Shown: positions 43,128 to 53,361 of the stretch, piece after piece
Layout: each line of letters starts with the position of its first letter
How positions within the stretch are numbered: the stretch's first letter is position 1
Assembly: GCF_006874645.1 (NCBI RefSeq)
Contig: NZ_CP030082.1
Location: forward strand, 124,001 to 188,000
Reading direction: 5' to 3'
Length of the DNA: 64,000 nt
DNA from: Bdellovibrio sp. ZAP7
GTDB taxonomy: Bacteria > Bdellovibrionota > Bdellovibrionia > Bdellovibrionales > Bdellovibrionaceae
Position numbers and translations under genes: made by a program
Notes under the pieces: model-generated
What the model saw: the letters and a program-made list of their open reading frames with translations, nothing else
Databases searched by the model: none
Told to the model about the DNA's origin: nothing

Positions 43128-43862
43128 CTACTCTCTTACGATTTTAACTGACTTGATGATCATTGGCTCAACTGGACGATCCATTGGGCCTACTTTAGTA
43201 TTTTCGATAGCGTGAACTACGTCCATACCTTCAACAACTTCACCGAAAACAACGTGACGACCATCCAACCAAGGAGTTGCAACTGTCGTAACAAAGAATT
43301 GGGAACCGTTCGTGTTAGGACCCGCGTTCGCCATAGAAAGCATACCCGGTTTAGAGTGCTTAGGTTGACCTGGAAGGAACTCGTCGTCGAAACGGTAACC
43401 CGGACCACCAGTACCAGTTCCAAGTGGGCAACCACCTTGAATCATGAAATCTTTGATCACACGGTGGAAAGACAAGCCATCATAAAAAGGCTTTTTAACT
43501 TTCGAACCAGTTTTAGGATCAGTCCATTCTTTAGAGCCTTCAGCAAGACCCGCAAAGTTTTCAACTGTTTTAGGTGCAGTCTCAGTCAAAAGTTTAACTT
43601 TGAAATTGCCTTTAGTTGTTTCGAAAAGTGCAAACATCGGTTTTCCCTTCTTAGTGGCAGTATCTTCTTTAGCTTTTTTGGAATCCGCTTTTGATTTCTT
43701 TGCTGGTTTTTCAGCTTTTACGTCAGCCGTTTTTTCAACTGCCGCATCTGTTGATTTTTCAGCTGTTGTTTCTGCGGCATCCGCACGGAAACTGAAAGCA
43801 GCAAGCAAGAAAGCGAAAAGGTAGATCCAAAATACCTTTTTAATATCGATATTCTTCGACAT
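43128..43862 (-). CDS. Cyclophilin-type peptidyl-prolyl isomerase, exported
   Basis: The product has 244 residues. An N-terminal membrane/signal segment (10-29) is followed by an Ala/Lys/Glu-rich linker of about 45 residues ([19 protein letters not shown]) and a complete cyclophilin domain (about 75-244) with [13 protein letters not shown] (catalytic Arg), GSQFFV and the [12 protein letters not shown] segment. It should speed proline isomerisation in the periplasm. The basic linker may bind the membrane surface or peptidoglycan. CAGGAG precedes the ATG. It follows glnE by 33 bases. Confidence 0.93.
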   Translation of the reverse strand: MSKNIDIKKVFWIYLFAFLLAAFSFRADAAETTAEKSTDAAVEKTADVKAEKPAKKSKADSKKAKEDTATKKGKPMFALFETTKGNFKVKLLTETAPKTVENFAGLAEGSKEWTDPKTGSKVKKPFYDGLSFHRVIKDFMIQGGCPLGTGTGGPGYRFDDEFLPGQPKHSKPGMLSMANAGPNTNGSQFFVTTVATPWLDGRHVVFGEVVEGMDVVHAIENTKVGPMDRPVEPMIIKSVKIVRE

Positions 43863-43895
43863 TGGAATACTCCTGATTTGTTAGAGCCTTAACTT

Positions 43896-46199
43896 TTAGT
43901 GATGGCCACGACGAGGGTCAAGCGCCTTCAAGGTGATGAGATTTTCGGAAATCCTCTCGGAAATATCTTCGAGAAGCTTCGAAGGCGAAGTATTAAACGC
44001 CACAGCAAGACCATGAAAGGACTCGTGATTTAAAGACACTTCAGCCGTCGACTCTGACGCTATCAGCTGGAGCATCTGTTCGATTTGACGCATATAGGTG
44101 TAGTTCTTCGCAAGACTCGAGTGTTGTGCTGACTCCACGGATAGGAAACCCTCTGTAGATGAATTTGGTGGAGCAAGCCTTTTATTCAGCAAAACAGTTT
44201 GAATCGCGAGCTCAATATCGACCATTCCACCTTCACTGTATTTTAGATTCAAGGTTGGAGATTTGCTAACAAGCTCCTGACGAATGCGATTCAATTCCAA
44301 AAGTTGCGCAGCGGTCAGACCCTGATCAATATAACAGTCCACCAACGATGGCCCTGCGAAATTCACCCAGCGAGATTTCAAATACGCCTGACGTTCCCAA
44401 ATTTCAGATTCATTGGTTAGGTAACTTTGCAAATCAGAGAGAGGAATTACGATAGGCCCCGCTTTGCCAGAAGGCCGAAGTCTCATATCGATGGAATAGA
44501 TATTTCCGCCACGATGGGACTCAGTCATGCGCGAAATAAATCGTTTCGCCAGTTTGAAATCGTTGTCAGAAGGTTCACCGGTGATCACGAACAGGAAATC
44601 CAAATCCGATTTGAATCCCAATTCTTTGCCACCCCATTTGCCCAGCGCCAGGATTTCTACTGAACACGGGTAGTCTTTCTTTAAAGCTGTCAGCAAGGCC
44701 GAAGCAATCGAATCCGCCGTGAACGTCAAATTCTGCAAAAGAGTATCCAGATCACGGTCTTCCAAGTACTGACTGCCATTGATCAGTTCCGATAGAAGTT
44801 TTTTCTCGGCAAGTTCTTCCAGCAACCGATCCAGATCTTCCGAGAGTTCGTTTTGCGCACGGAACACAAAAGAATCCAAAAGCTCGGGGCGACTGCAAAG
44901 AATGCGCGACAAATAAGGGGAGTGCGCAAACAACCACGCCAATTTTTTCAAAAGTTCATTCTCGCGCAGAAGAAGAGTAAAGAAACTCGCCTTAGCTCGA
45001 GTGCTGCGAATAAAATCTTTTAAAAACGACAAAGCTCGGCGGCTGTCGCCACCTTGAGCCTGCAGGATGTTTACGAACTCCTGCAGGAAAGATTTACGAG
45101 CCGTTTCATCACGGCCTTTGTTACGTGAAAGGACTTCCTGCTCGATAATCTCATTCCACAGTTCTTTGATATCGTCCTCAGGCAATCCCAAAGTGCTGAG
45201 TTCGTTTTCTAACGAAACCGCTTTGGGAGATTCTCCCAGCAAAGTTTTTACGATCTGATCACAATTCTGCATTTCCGAAGATAAAGTTTTAAGTGCCGTC
45301 GTTACAAACTCTGGATGAGTGTCATTTAAACGCAATAGATGGGTTTGTTCATCGTTAAGTGCTTGAACGTAATTCTCAAGCCCACGCAGATTGCGATAAT
45401 GAGCAACCAAGAAATCAGATTCATCTTGCGGCAAGATTGCCTTAGCTGAAAGAAGTTTCAAAGCCTCGATGGTTCCACGCGTTTGTAGCGATGGATCTTT
45501 GCCTCCGTGAACAACTAAAAGGGCATGGCAGAAAAGTTCCAGATCCCTGATTCCGCCAATACCCATTTTCAAATCGATCACGTCAGCATTTGCGGGAGTA
45601 TGATAGGCATTTTGAATTTTTCCGCGCAGATGCTTTAAATCATCAAACAGCGTGAAATCCAAATGTCTGCGGAAAGAAAACTTCTTAGCAAAAGCTTCGA
45701 CCTGCCGAATGATTTCAGGATTACCGGTAATTGCGCGCAAGCGAACAAAGGCCAGTCGCTCCCAGGTTTCGCCATAGTTTCCATAGTAATCGCGGAAGTG
45801 TTCGACCGTGGGAATCAGCGGCCCATGACGACCGCCAGGGCGCAAATCAAAATCCACACGAAAAACAAAGCCTTCAGCAGTTCTTTCGCTCAGTAACTTT
45901 TGAAATTGGCGTAAGCCGCGCAAATGTTTGTCATTGTCAGCATCAGATACAAACAGAACATCGACATCAGAGCTTAAATTCAGCTCTTCAGAACCCAGTT
46001 TACCTAAAGCAAACAGTGCGATATCGTTTTCCGGAAAGCAGTGCTTAAAAGCTTCAGTTAAAAGCTCATCAGCAGCGGTACTCCAGTCATGGCATATTTG
46101 AATTGAATCTTGGGAATTATTTTTGGCAGAGTCAGCGCAGCGGGACCAGATCCCGTTGCGCTTGATTCTTAGAGAAGATTCTAACGAGGAATTACTCAA
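43896..46199 (-). CDS. glnE: Short GlnE-like glutamine synthetase adenylyltransferase
   Basis: This 767-residue protein carries both nucleotidyltransferase modules of Gln[20 protein letters not shown] (about 65-83) and [19 protein letters not shown] (about 520). It also has the GlnE-type helical parts and [13 protein letters not shown]. coli GlnE has about 945 residues; here the region before the first module is only about 60 residues, so some 150-180 N-terminal residues are missing. The start is TTG at 46199, overlapping the tolB stop by eight bases, with no clear ribosome site. The Asp pairs of both active sites are intact, so both adenylylation and removal are possible. glnA is not nearby. 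Confidence 0.85.
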   Translation of the reverse strand: MSNSSLESSLRIKRNGIWSRCADSAKNNSQDSIQICHDWSTAADELLTEAFKHCFPENDIALFALGKLGSEELNLSSDVDVLFVSDADNDKHLRGLRQFQKLLSERTAEGFVFRVDFDLRPGGRHGPLIPTVEHFRDYYGNYGETWERLAFVRLRAITGNPEIIRQVEAFAKKFSFRRHLDFTLFDDLKHLRGKIQNAYHTPANADVIDLKMGIGGIRDLELFCHALLVVHGGKDPSLQTRGTIEALKLLSAKAILPQDESDFLVAHYRNLRGLENYVQALNDEQTHLLRLNDTHPEFVTTALKTLSSEMQNCDQIVKTLLGESPKAVSLENELSTLGLPEDDIKELWNEIIEQEVLSRNKGRDETARKSFLQEFVNILQAQGGDSRRALSFLKDFIRSTRAKASFFTLLLRENELLKKLAWLFAHSPYLSRILCSRPELLDSFVFRAQNELSEDLDRLLEELAEKKLLSELINGSQYLEDRDLDTLLQNLTFTADSIASALLTALKKDYPCSVEILALGKWGGKELGFKSDLDFLFVITGEPSDNDFKLAKRFISRMTESHRGGNIYSIDMRLRPSGKAGPIVIPLSDLQSYLTNESEIWERQAYLKSRWVNFAGPSLVDCYIDQGLTAAQLLELNRIRQELVSKSPTLNLKYSEGGMVDIELAIQTVLLNKRLAPPNSSTEGFLSVESAQHSSLAKNYTYMRQIEQMLQLIASESTAEVSLNHESFHGLAVAFNTSPSKLLEDISERISENLITLKALDPRRGHH

Positions 46200-47577
46200 G
46201 GTTTACGGACCACTTCGGTTTGAAGTAGTTGTAGTTGTCATTCGTTACGCGGCGCTCTTCAGTTCCATCAACCGTGGAAAGATAGATTTGATTCTTTCCT
46301 GTGCGATTGCTGGAGTACATAACAAAACGGCCGTCTGGAGAGAATGAAGGGTCTTCATTCGATGACATTTTGCCGTTTGATTTCTTAGCCGAAGTCAGAC
46401 GAATCATATCAGACCCATCTGCATTCATAACAAAGATATCAAAGTTGTTATCGCTTTGACCTGCAAAGGCGATTTTTTTGCAATCAGGGGACCAAGACGG
46501 AGAAGAGTTGAAAACACCTGCGAAAGTCAGACGTTTTACGTTTCCACCGTTTGCATCCATTGTGTAAATCATCGGTTTACCAGCGCGGTCTGAAGAGAAA
46601 GCAATTTTATTTGCATCACCCGGGCAGACAACTGGTTCAACGTTCATCGCACCAGCAGGACCGTTGGTGATTTTACCGTTCAAAGTTCCATCGTAAGACA
46701 TTTTATAAATGTCAGGGCTGTTTCCTTGAGAAATCGTCAAAAAGATTGTTTTACCATCTGGAGAGAACGAAGCACCCGAGTTGATACCTTGGCGATATGA
46801 AATCAAAGAACGTTTTCCTGACTTCAAATCCAACATCAACATGTCGGCATTTCTAAATTTGGAACCAACGCGCTTCACATAGGACGTATAAGCCACTTTT
46901 GAACCATCTGGAGACCATGCCGGGGAGATCGCCACACTGGAATGTTTGGAAATCTGCATCGAGTTCGCGCTATCCCAGTCCATGATGTAGACTTCACGGG
47001 CCTGGCCGCCAGCTTTATCTGAAGTCAGAACCACGCGGGACAAGAACATACCATCTGTACCCGTCAAAGCCTTCATCACGTCATTCGCGAACGTATGACC
47101 GATACGACGAGCACTCGATACAGGGCCTTTATATTTTTTGCCTGCGATCAAAGTCGCTTTGCTAACAGAGTAAAGGTACGTTTCCAAAGTCACTTCATTG
47201 CCAGCAATTGAAAAACCAGCGCGGATCAAAAAGTCAGCACCAATTGCTGACCAGCTTTGGAACTTAAAACCACCAGGATTTCCCGGAGCCGGTGTCAGAC
47301 CTGTTTTGCTTGGATCTTCAAGGAAGGCTTTTGAATCGATAAATTGAAAGTACGAAGAAACTGAAAGGTCGTTATTAACGACATTAAAGATCTCAGCCCC
47401 CGTTGCTTGATAGTGTGAAGCCGTCGTCGGAGTACCGAAGTATTGCAACGCCGGGAACGCCAACATACTTTTTTTAGTGCGGGCTTCACCAAGTTTAATA
47501 TAAATGCCATTGTCCTGAGCCATGCTGACTTGAGACAGCGAAATAACTGCGAGTAATACACATAGAAGTCGGATCAT
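46192..47577 (-). CDS. tolB: Tol-Pal system protein TolB
   Basis: The 461-residue periplasmic protein has a signal peptide (ending SQVSMAQ), the TolB N-terminal domain (about 25-150) and a six-bladed WD40-like propeller with repeated [27 protein letters not shown] and [15 protein letters not shown] units. TolB links TolA/TolQR with Pal at the division site. GTAAGGAG precedes the ATG. It lies ten bases after the TolA-like gene. pal is not in this cluster. Confidence 0.95.
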   Translation of the reverse strand: MIRLLCVLLAVISLSQVSMAQDNGIYIKLGEARTKKSMLAFPALQYFGTPTTASHYQATGAEIFNVVNNDLSVSSYFQFIDSKAFLEDPSKTGLTPAPGNPGGFKFQSWSAIGADFLIRAGFSIAGNEVTLETYLYSVSKATLIAGKKYKGPVSSARRIGHTFANDVMKALTGTDGMFLSRVVLTSDKAGGQAREVYIMDWDSANSMQISKHSSVAISPAWSPDGSKVAYTSYVKRVGSKFRNADMLMLDLKSGKRSLISYRQGINSGASFSPDGKTIFLTISQGNSPDIYKMSYDGTLNGKITNGPAGAMNVEPVVCPGDANKIAFSSDRAGKPMIYTMDANGGNVKRLTFAGVFNSSPSWSPDCKKIAFAGQSDNNFDIFVMNADGSDMIRLTSAKKSNGKMSSNEDPSFSPDGRFVMYSSNRTGKNQIYLSTVDGTEERRVTNDNYNYFKPKWSVNLE

Positions 47578-47586
47578 AGTTTCTCC

Positions 47587-48420
47587 TTACTCTGGGAAGC
47601 CGATTAAAATCCCATCCACACTAACAAGTGATACAAATTTTTCCGGTGGTGGAGGGAAAGGTGCCGATTGATCAATCGTCTTCAACACCTCTTCATCATA
47701 ACTGGGATTTCCGCTCGATTTAATAATCTTACGATCTAAAATATTTCCACGAGAATCAATATATACGCGAGCTTGCGCTTTTAAATCGCGTTTCGCTAGC
47801 CACTCAGGCAAGGCCCAATGCTGTTTGATGTGGCGATCTAAATCCGCCCCATAAGTGTCATGCTGCAATTTAGTTAAACCCGTAAGCGCTGTTCCGGGTG
47901 AAACTTGATTCCCCTTGATGGGCGCAGCTCCCACCGTGGATTTTCCAGTGCCCGCTGGAGGAGTCGGCTTTTTAGCGTCTTCCTCTTTTAATTTTTCAAT
48001 CGCGGCCATCGCTTTTAGTTTTTCCAAGGCATCTTGCTGCTTGGATTTAACTTTTTCTAAGTTTACGCCGTCATCTTTTTTAGCAGTCTTAGTCGGAAGC
48101 TTAACTTCAGGCTTGGTTTCAACTTTAGGTTCTGGCTTTTTTTCCGCAGGCTTTTCAACAACCGGAGAGGGTTCTGGTTTTTTCTCAGCGGGCTTCGCAT
48201 TTTCTTTAGCTTCTGGCTTCGGTGGCAGATTGTTGGGGTCTAATTTATCGGGTAGACCCACAATATCCACGCGAACAGCTTGAGTGAAATCAATAGACTC
48301 GGGCGTAAAGAACGCCGCCTTCACAATGAAGAATAGAACTAAACCGACGTGGAATCCAATAGAGATCACCAAGCCGCGATTTAGAGAGTCAATCTGAGGT
48401 TTATCGTTTAATGCGCTCAC
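47587..48420 (-). CDS. TolA/TonB-like energy transducer
   Basis: This 277-residue protein has an N-terminal membrane helix (about 18-38), a Lys/Pro/Glu-rich periplasmic linker with the repeat KPAEKKPEP, a helical Lys-rich part and a C-terminal TonB-type domain (QARVYIDSRGNILDRKIIKS... LKTIDQSAPFPPPP). Its place between tolR and tolB makes it the TolA of this system although the C-terminal domain looks TonB-like. It transmits proton-driven motion from TolQR to the outer membrane. The GTG start overlaps the tolR stop. Confidence 0.88.
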   Translation of the reverse strand: MSALNDKPQIDSLNRGLVISIGFHVGLVLFFIVKAAFFTPESIDFTQAVRVDIVGLPDKLDPNNLPPKPEAKENAKPAEKKPEPSPVVEKPAEKKPEPKVETKPEVKLPTKTAKKDDGVNLEKVKSKQQDALEKLKAMAAIEKLKEEDAKKPTPPAGTGKSTVGAAPIKGNQVSPGTALTGLTKLQHDTYGADLDRHIKQHWALPEWLAKRDLKAQARVYIDSRGNILDRKIIKSSGNPSYDEEVLKTIDQSAPFPPPPEKFVSLVSVDGILIGFPE

Positions 48421-48839
48421 TTGTCTTTTGGTACTGTCACTAAGCCGATGTTAAAGATCCCTGCAGCGCGAATTTCCGCCATAGCTTCCGCGACGAAGCC
48501 GTAATCTACTTTGCGATCTGCTTGGATGAATATTTGTTTGTTCTTTTTATTTTCAAAAATGGCTTTTAACTTTGTTTTAAGATCGGCCATTTGAATACGT
48601 GTCTTCGCGATGGTCATTTTTTGATCGTGACCAATTACCAGGACAAAAGGTTCTTCATTCATCTCTACGCCAGAAGCCGAAGTTTTTGGCAGGTCGACGT
48701 CGATCCCTTGTTGCATCAGGGGAGTCGTCACCATGAACATGATCAGAAGAACCAGCATGACGTCCACTAAAGGCGTCACGTTGATTTCACTTAATGTCGC
48801 GCGACTTTTTTTGCCGCCGCCACCACTGCCCATTCCCAT
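48417..48839 (-). CDS. tolR: TolR/ExbD-family protein
   Basis: The 140-residue protein has a basic Gly/Ser-rich N-terminus, one membrane helix with the conserved Asp in INVTPLVDVMLVLLIMFMV, and a periplasmic domain ending in the family manner (EAMAEIRAAGIFNIGLVT). With TolQ it forms the proton channel that powers TolA. It begins three bases after tolQ ends. AAGGAA precedes the ATG. Confidence 0.94.
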   Translation of the reverse strand: MGMGSGGGGKKSRATLSEINVTPLVDVMLVLLIMFMVTTPLMQQGIDVDLPKTSASGVEMNEEPFVLVIGHDQKMTIAKTRIQMADLKTKLKAIFENKKNKQIFIQADRKVDYGFVAEAMAEIRAAGIFNIGLVTVPKDK

Positions 48840-48842
48840 GAT

Positions 48843-49580
48843 TTAGTTTCCTTGAAAGAAGTTACGTTTAACGATGTTCAGAAAGTCTGCACCGAAGTTA
48901 TTCAAAGTAATTTCTTGTTTGCGAATGCGGGAAATAAAGTTGTTATACAAAACCACGGCTGGAATAGCTGCTGCCAGACCAATTGCTGTGGAGATCAAGG
49001 CTTCCGAGATACCAGGAGCCACGACTGCCAAGCTTGCAGAACCTGTCTGACCGATTTTATGGAAGGATTGCATGATCCCCCAAACCGTACCAAATAAACC
49101 GATAAAAGGACCTGTACTGCCGGTAGTTGCCAGAACTGTCAGGCGAGATTCAATTTTTGCAATCTCGTTTTCAGTGGCTTTATTAATGATACGTTCCAAG
49201 TTGTCGATGCCCGACAAAATAGGCTTGTCATTTTCAGTGCGTGCCAAAAGGGGAGATTCGGAAATCTTTTTCATCTCCAAGTAAGCCGCTTTAAATACGC
49301 GAGCTACGGATGATTCTTTGTATTGATCGATATCTTCATACAAAGAATCCAAGGAATTTACTTTCCAGAATTTATTAAGGAACAAATCATCTGCCGTGCG
49401 CATATTTTTGAAGGCTTGGTATTTAGTATAACCAATCGCCCAACAAAAGATCGACATAACGATTAGGATAACCAAAGTCAGCTGAACGACTGGACTTGCT
49501 TGTGCGATTGCATCCCAAGAGTTTGTATTAACGGAAACAGAAGGTGCGGCTTCGGCTGCCTGGACTAAAAGTGGAAACAT
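48843..49580 (-). CDS. tolQ: TolQ/ExbB-family protein
   Basis: The product has 245 residues from the ATG at 49580, which has GGAGG upstream; the frame is open to 49628. Three membrane helices lie near 35-55, 150-175 and 195-220. The MotA/TolQ signature is TTGSTGPFIGLFGTVWGIM, followed by EALISTAIGLAAAIPAVV. It is the ion-channel scaffold of Tol. The first ten residues are followed by a short Ala/Ser/Asn segment that probably faces the periplasm. Confidence 0.94.
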   Translation of the reverse strand: MFPLLVQAAEAAPSVSVNTNSWDAIAQASPVVQLTLVILIVMSIFCWAIGYTKYQAFKNMRTADDLFLNKFWKVNSLDSLYEDIDQYKESSVARVFKAAYLEMKKISESPLLARTENDKPILSGIDNLERIINKATENEIAKIESRLTVLATTGSTGPFIGLFGTVWGIMQSFHKIGQTGSASLAVVAPGISEALISTAIGLAAAIPAVVLYNNFISRIRKQEITLNNFGADFLNIVKRNFFQGN

Positions 49581-49673
49581 AGATGAACCTCCATGTTCCA
49601 CACTATAAGCAAAAGGTCCTGAGATCAACCCACGATGTCCCTATGGCGCAGGACCATCGTCGTGATTAGCTCA

Positions 49674-50537
49674 TTACTTTGGTGGAGTCGTAGCCAACCA
49701 AGTCGTGATCTGGCCGATGTCATTCGCGATGTAACCATCAGCTTTAATCTCAACGGCCTTTTTGAATTCTTCCTCGTTTTCGACAACCAGGAAGATTTTT
49801 TTCTTACGACGGCGCATTTCTGCAAGAACGGCGTCATTAAATGCAGGGCGATTTTGAATTTTAAAAGGAGCAATAAAAACATCTCCCTTAAATTGTGTCG
49901 AAGGTAAAACCCACAAAGAATCAAAACTCATCAGGCGCATCAAATCTGGTTTGCTTGTTCCATAAAGCCACGTCGGCTGCAGGCTCTTGATGGCATTTGT
50001 GATCACGTTCGCATCACTTTGGATTAGAGTGCGATCGTTGGATTTATAATCCTGGATTGCGTTTGAAACCAACGAGTCCACGTCGCTGACGTTGTCGACA
50101 ACATTCAAAATGAAACGTGTTTTGGGGAATTTTTCGTACAATTCTTTTAAAGCGGGAGTGCTCTTATAGAATTCGTTAATCTGCTCCCACGAAAAGTTAG
50201 AAAGCTTGCTTCCCAACATGATGTTCGCAGATGGATTGGCTTCTTGCTCGGCCATTTTTGCATTGAGGAATTCAACGTCACGGCTTGGAGGCAGGATGAA
50301 TGGAACCCGATTGTTGGAAATTCTCACATCCGCCCAGATAATAACGTCGGGACGAGCATCAATAGCCTCCGCCATTTTGGCCAAAGTATGAGCTTTTACG
50401 GCCACATACGGAGTTTGACCTTCCAAATAAGGAGATTTGTATTCCTGGAAGTTTTGGCCCATGCCCCAAATACGGGTCATGATGATGACGAAACCTACCA
50501 GAGCCAAGGATGCTAATGTCGCTAAAAGTACTCGCAT
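49674..50537 (-). CDS. Degenerate GDPD-fold membrane protein
   Basis: The product has 287 residues from the ATG at 50537, which opens a membrane helix (MRVLLATLASLALVGFVIIM). The rest follows the order of glycerophosphodiester phosphodiesterase barrels: AHTLAKMAEAIDARPDVIIWADVRISNNRVPFILPP near the start when read in parts, RFILNVVDN, and GYIANDIGQITTWL at the end. The catalytic HRG and ExD residues of active GDPDs are replaced (AHT; WAD), so it is probably not an active phosphodiesterase. No good ribosome site is seen, and an alternative TTG lies at 50588. It heads the tol cluster with a 93-base gap. Confidence 0.65.
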   Translation of the reverse strand: MRVLLATLASLALVGFVIIMTRIWGMGQNFQEYKSPYLEGQTPYVAVKAHTLAKMAEAIDARPDVIIWADVRISNNRVPFILPPSRDVEFLNAKMAEQEANPSANIMLGSKLSNFSWEQINEFYKSTPALKELYEKFPKTRFILNVVDNVSDVDSLVSNAIQDYKSNDRTLIQSDANVITNAIKSLQPTWLYGTSKPDLMRLMSFDSLWVLPSTQFKGDVFIAPFKIQNRPAFNDAVLAEMRRRKKKIFLVVENEEEFKKAVEIKADGYIANDIGQITTWLATTPPK

Positions 50538-50618
50538 ATGGAGGTCGGTATAGCATCCTAAAGTCTCGAAATCAGCACATTTTTTCAAAACTCAGAGAAA
50601 GATTCCTGTCAAAATCTT

Positions 50619-50643
50619 AAATACGCTAAAATTAGGCGTATTT
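50619..50643. promoter_or_regulatory. Palindrome upstream of the Rrf2-suf promoter
   Basis: AAATACGC (50619-50626) and GCGTATTT (50636-50643) are perfect complements separated by nine bases rich in A and T. The 25-base size and CTA...TAG core recall type-1 IscR sites. It lies just before the -35 box, so it may be where the Rrf2 protein binds. Confidence 0.5.
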
Positions 50644-50647
50644 CACC

Positions 50648-50676
50648 TTGTTTTTCAATTGGCTTTCTATTAGATA
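50648..50676 (+). promoter_or_regulatory. Candidate sigma70 promoter of the Rrf2-suf operon
   Basis: TTGTTT (50648-50653), 17 bases and TAGATA (50671-50676) lie 26 bases before the Rrf2 start codon. Spacing is ideal; each box has two or three mismatches. Confidence 0.45.
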
Positions 50677-50702
50677 ACAGGGACGTAATCGTCAGGTGCA
50701 CT

Positions 50703-51155
50703 ATGAACAAGATCAACCGGAAATTAGAATACGCATTGATGGCTCTTAAATATATGAGCCAAAAAATCCCCGGAGAGCTGACTTCTGCCAAAGAAGTTTC
50801 AGATGCTTTCCATACTCCTTTTGATGCGACTGCTCGTGTGATGCAACAGATGGCACAAAAAGGCGGCTTTCTGCGCGCTGAGTACGGTGCGAGCGGTGGA
50901 TATCAGATCACTAAAGATTTGGCGAAAGTTTCCATCCATGACCTGGTTGAGGTGATTGAAGGTCCAACGGCATTGGTAAAATGCCTGCACAAGGAAGTTC
51001 CCTGTGAAATTCAAGGGACTTGCAACATCGTTTCTCCGGTTACGACTTTAAATAATAAGCTCACTGACTTTTATAAATCCGTCAGTTTGAAAGATCTCTT
51101 GGTTGAAAGAACGGCAATGCCTAAAAAATCTTCTGAGGCGGTGATTCATGGATAA
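50703..51155 (+). CDS. Rrf2/IscR-family Fe-S regulator
   Basis: This 150-residue winged-helix regulator has the Rrf2 start ([15 protein letters not shown]), a recognition helix region ([27 protein letters not shown]) and three Cys in [19 protein letters not shown], spaced C-x5-C-x5-C as in IscR, which binds a 2Fe-2S cluster. It heads the suf operon and probably senses cluster supply to control it. AGGTG precedes the ATG, and sufB overlaps its end by eight bases. IscR and SufR functions cannot be told apart from sequence alone. Confidence 0.9.
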   Translation: MNKINRKLEYALMALKYMSQKIPGELTSAKEVSDAFHTPFDATARVMQQMAQKGGFLRAEYGASGGYQITKDLAKVSIHDLVEVIEGPTALVKCLHKEVPCEIQGTCNIVSPVTTLNNKLTDFYKSVSLKDLLVERTAMPKKSSEAVIHG

Positions 51156-52596
51156 CAACAAGAACAACCCGCTGGATAGCTACGAATATAAATACGGTTT
51201 CACAACCGATATTGAAATGGATCAAGCCCCCTTGGGATTGAGCGAAGAAATCATCAAATTGATTTCTGGTAAAAAAAATGAACCTGAATGGATGTTGGAA
51301 TATCGCCTGAAGGCGTATCGTCACTGGCTGACTTTGACTGAGCCAACGTGGGCGCATGTTTCTTATCCTGCGATCGATTTTCAGGCGATTCGTTACTACT
51401 CGGCGCCTAAAAAGAATACGGACACTGATAAGCCTAAATCCATGGATGATCTTGATCCTGAGTTGATTAAGACTTTCGAAAAATTGGGCATTCCTTTGTC
51501 CGAGCAAAAACGTATTTCTGGTATCGCCGTCGACGTTGTCTTTGACTCCGTTTCTGTCGGTACAACTCACAATGAGGTTTTGGAAAAAGCGGGAGTCATT
51601 TTCTGTTCGATTTCTGAGGCTGTTGCGAAATATCCAGAGCTGGTTAAAAAATACTTGGGTTCTGTGGTTCCTTACACAGACAACTTCTATGCGGCATTGA
51701 ATGCAGCAGTCTTTACTGACGGTTCTTTCTGTTACATCCCAAAAGGTGTACGTTGCCCGATCGATCTTTCCACTTATTTCCGTATCAACGCTAAAGACAC
51801 TGGTCAGTTCGAAAGAACGCTTTTGGTGTGTGATGAAGGTGGATACGTGAATTACCTCGAGGGCTGTACCGCTCCTCAGCGTGATGAAAACCAACTTCAC
51901 GCGGCCGTGGTTGAGTTGATTGCGCATGATAATGCGGAGATCAAATACTCCACAGTTCAAAACTGGTACACAGGTGATAAAGAAGGTAAGGGCGGTATTT
52001 ATAACTTCGTTACGAAACGTGGTAAAGCTGCCGGCAAGAACTCTAAAATCTCGTGGACACAAGTTGAATCTGGTTCTGCGATCACTTGGAAATATCCATC
52101 TTGCATCTTGCAGGGTGATGGTTCCGAAGGTGCTTTCTATTCAGTGGCACTGACTCACGATCTTATGCAGGCCGATACTGGAACTAAGATGATTCACATT
52201 GGTAAGAACACCAAATCGACAATCATCTCCAAAGGTATCTCTACGGATAAGTCTTCAAATGCTTACCGTGGTCAGGTGAAAATCATGCCTTCTGCAGAAA
52301 ATGCACGTAACTACTCTCAGTGTGATTCCATGCTGGTGGGTGATAAGTGCTCTGCAAGCACGTTCCCTTATATTGAAGTAAAAAATAAAACAGCAACGAT
52401 TGAGCACGAAGCGACCACTTCACGTATCAGTGAAGATCAGATCTTCTATTTGCAATCTCGTGGCTTGGATATGGAAAAAACAATTTCAATGCTGGTAAAT
52501 GGTTTCTGTAAGGAAGTTTTCAAAGAGCTTCCTTTGGAGTTCGCTGTGGAAGCCGTGAAGTTGATTGAAATGAAATTGGAAAATTCAGTAGGTTAA
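51148..52596 (+). CDS. sufB: Fe-S cluster scaffold component SufB
   Basis: The 482-residue protein has the full SufB layout: N-terminal [12 protein letters not shown], the beta-helix core, [22 protein letters not shown] and the C-terminal [26 protein letters not shown] region when read in parts. SufB receives sulphur and builds the cluster in the SufBC2D complex. The start overlaps the regulator gene, so expression is coupled to it. Confidence 0.96.
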   Translation: MDNNKNNPLDSYEYKYGFTTDIEMDQAPLGLSEEIIKLISGKKNEPEWMLEYRLKAYRHWLTLTEPTWAHVSYPAIDFQAIRYYSAPKKNTDTDKPKSMDDLDPELIKTFEKLGIPLSEQKRISGIAVDVVFDSVSVGTTHNEVLEKAGVIFCSISEAVAKYPELVKKYLGSVVPYTDNFYAALNAAVFTDGSFCYIPKGVRCPIDLSTYFRINAKDTGQFERTLLVCDEGGYVNYLEGCTAPQRDENQLHAAVVELIAHDNAEIKYSTVQNWYTGDKEGKGGIYNFVTKRGKAAGKNSKISWTQVESGSAITWKYPSCILQGDGSEGAFYSVALTHDLMQADTGTKMIHIGKNTKSTIISKGISTDKSSNAYRGQVKIMPSAENARNYSQCDSMLVGDKCSASTFPYIEVKNKTATIEHEATTSRISEDQIFYLQSRGLDMEKTISMLVNGFCKEVFKELPLEFAVEAVKLIEMKLENSVG

Positions 52597-52598
52597 TT

Positions 52599-53351
52599 AT
52601 GTTGGAAATTAAGAATTTACACGCACGTGTTGAAGAAAAAGAAATTCTAAAAGGCTTGAACCTGACAGTTAAAGCTGGCGAAGTTCATGCGATCATGGGG
52701 CCAAACGGTTCTGGTAAATCCACTTTGTCTAAAGTTCTTGCGGGTCATCCGGCATACGAAGTGACTTCTGGCGAAGTTAAATATGAAGTGAACTTCATGA
52801 TGCAAAATCTTTTAGAGCTGGCTCCAGATGAAAGAGCTAAAGAAGGTATCTTCCTGGCATTCCAATACCCGATTGAAGTTCCGGGCGTTTCTAACTTTAC
52901 ATTCTTGCACACAGCTTTTAACTCTGTATTGCAACATCAAGGTTCTGAGCCAATGCCTGAGGGTGAGTTCCGTGAATTCCTGGTGCAAAAGTTGAAACTA
53001 GTTTCGATGAAACCTGAATACTTGGATCGTCCAGTGAACACAGGCTTTTCTGGCGGCGAGAAAAAGAAAAACGAAATCCTGCAAATGGCCGTTTTGTCTC
53101 CGCGCTTGGCGCTTTTGGATGAAACAGATTCCGGTCTGGATATCGATGCTCTTCGCGTGGTTTCAGACGGCGTGAACAAGCTTCGTCGTAAAGACAACGC
53201 GATCATCCTGGTGACTCACTATCAGCGTTTGCTTGATTATATTAAACCTGACTACGTACACGTACTTCTTGGTGGAAAAATTGTTGAAACAGGTGACTCT
53301 TCTTTGGCGTTGAAGCTTGAAGAAAAAGGTTACGACTGGTTGATCAACTAA
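52599..53351 (+). CDS. sufC: Fe-S assembly ATPase SufC
   Basis: This 250-residue ABC-type ATPase has Walker A MGPNGSGKSTLSK, the SufC-type signature FSGGEKKKNEILQ, Walker B LALLDETDSGLD and the switch His in LVTHYQR. It drives shape changes of the SufB-SufD dimer. It lies two bases after sufB. No membrane partner is expected. Confidence 0.96.
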   Translation: MLEIKNLHARVEEKEILKGLNLTVKAGEVHAIMGPNGSGKSTLSKVLAGHPAYEVTSGEVKYEVNFMMQNLLELAPDERAKEGIFLAFQYPIEVPGVSNFTFLHTAFNSVLQHQGSEPMPEGEFREFLVQKLKLVSMKPEYLDRPVNTGFSGGEKKKNEILQMAVLSPRLALLDETDSGLDIDALRVVSDGVNKLRRKDNAIILVTHYQRLLDYIKPDYVHVLLGGKIVETGDSSLALKLEEKGYDWLIN

Positions 53352-53361
53352 GGACAGGGCT

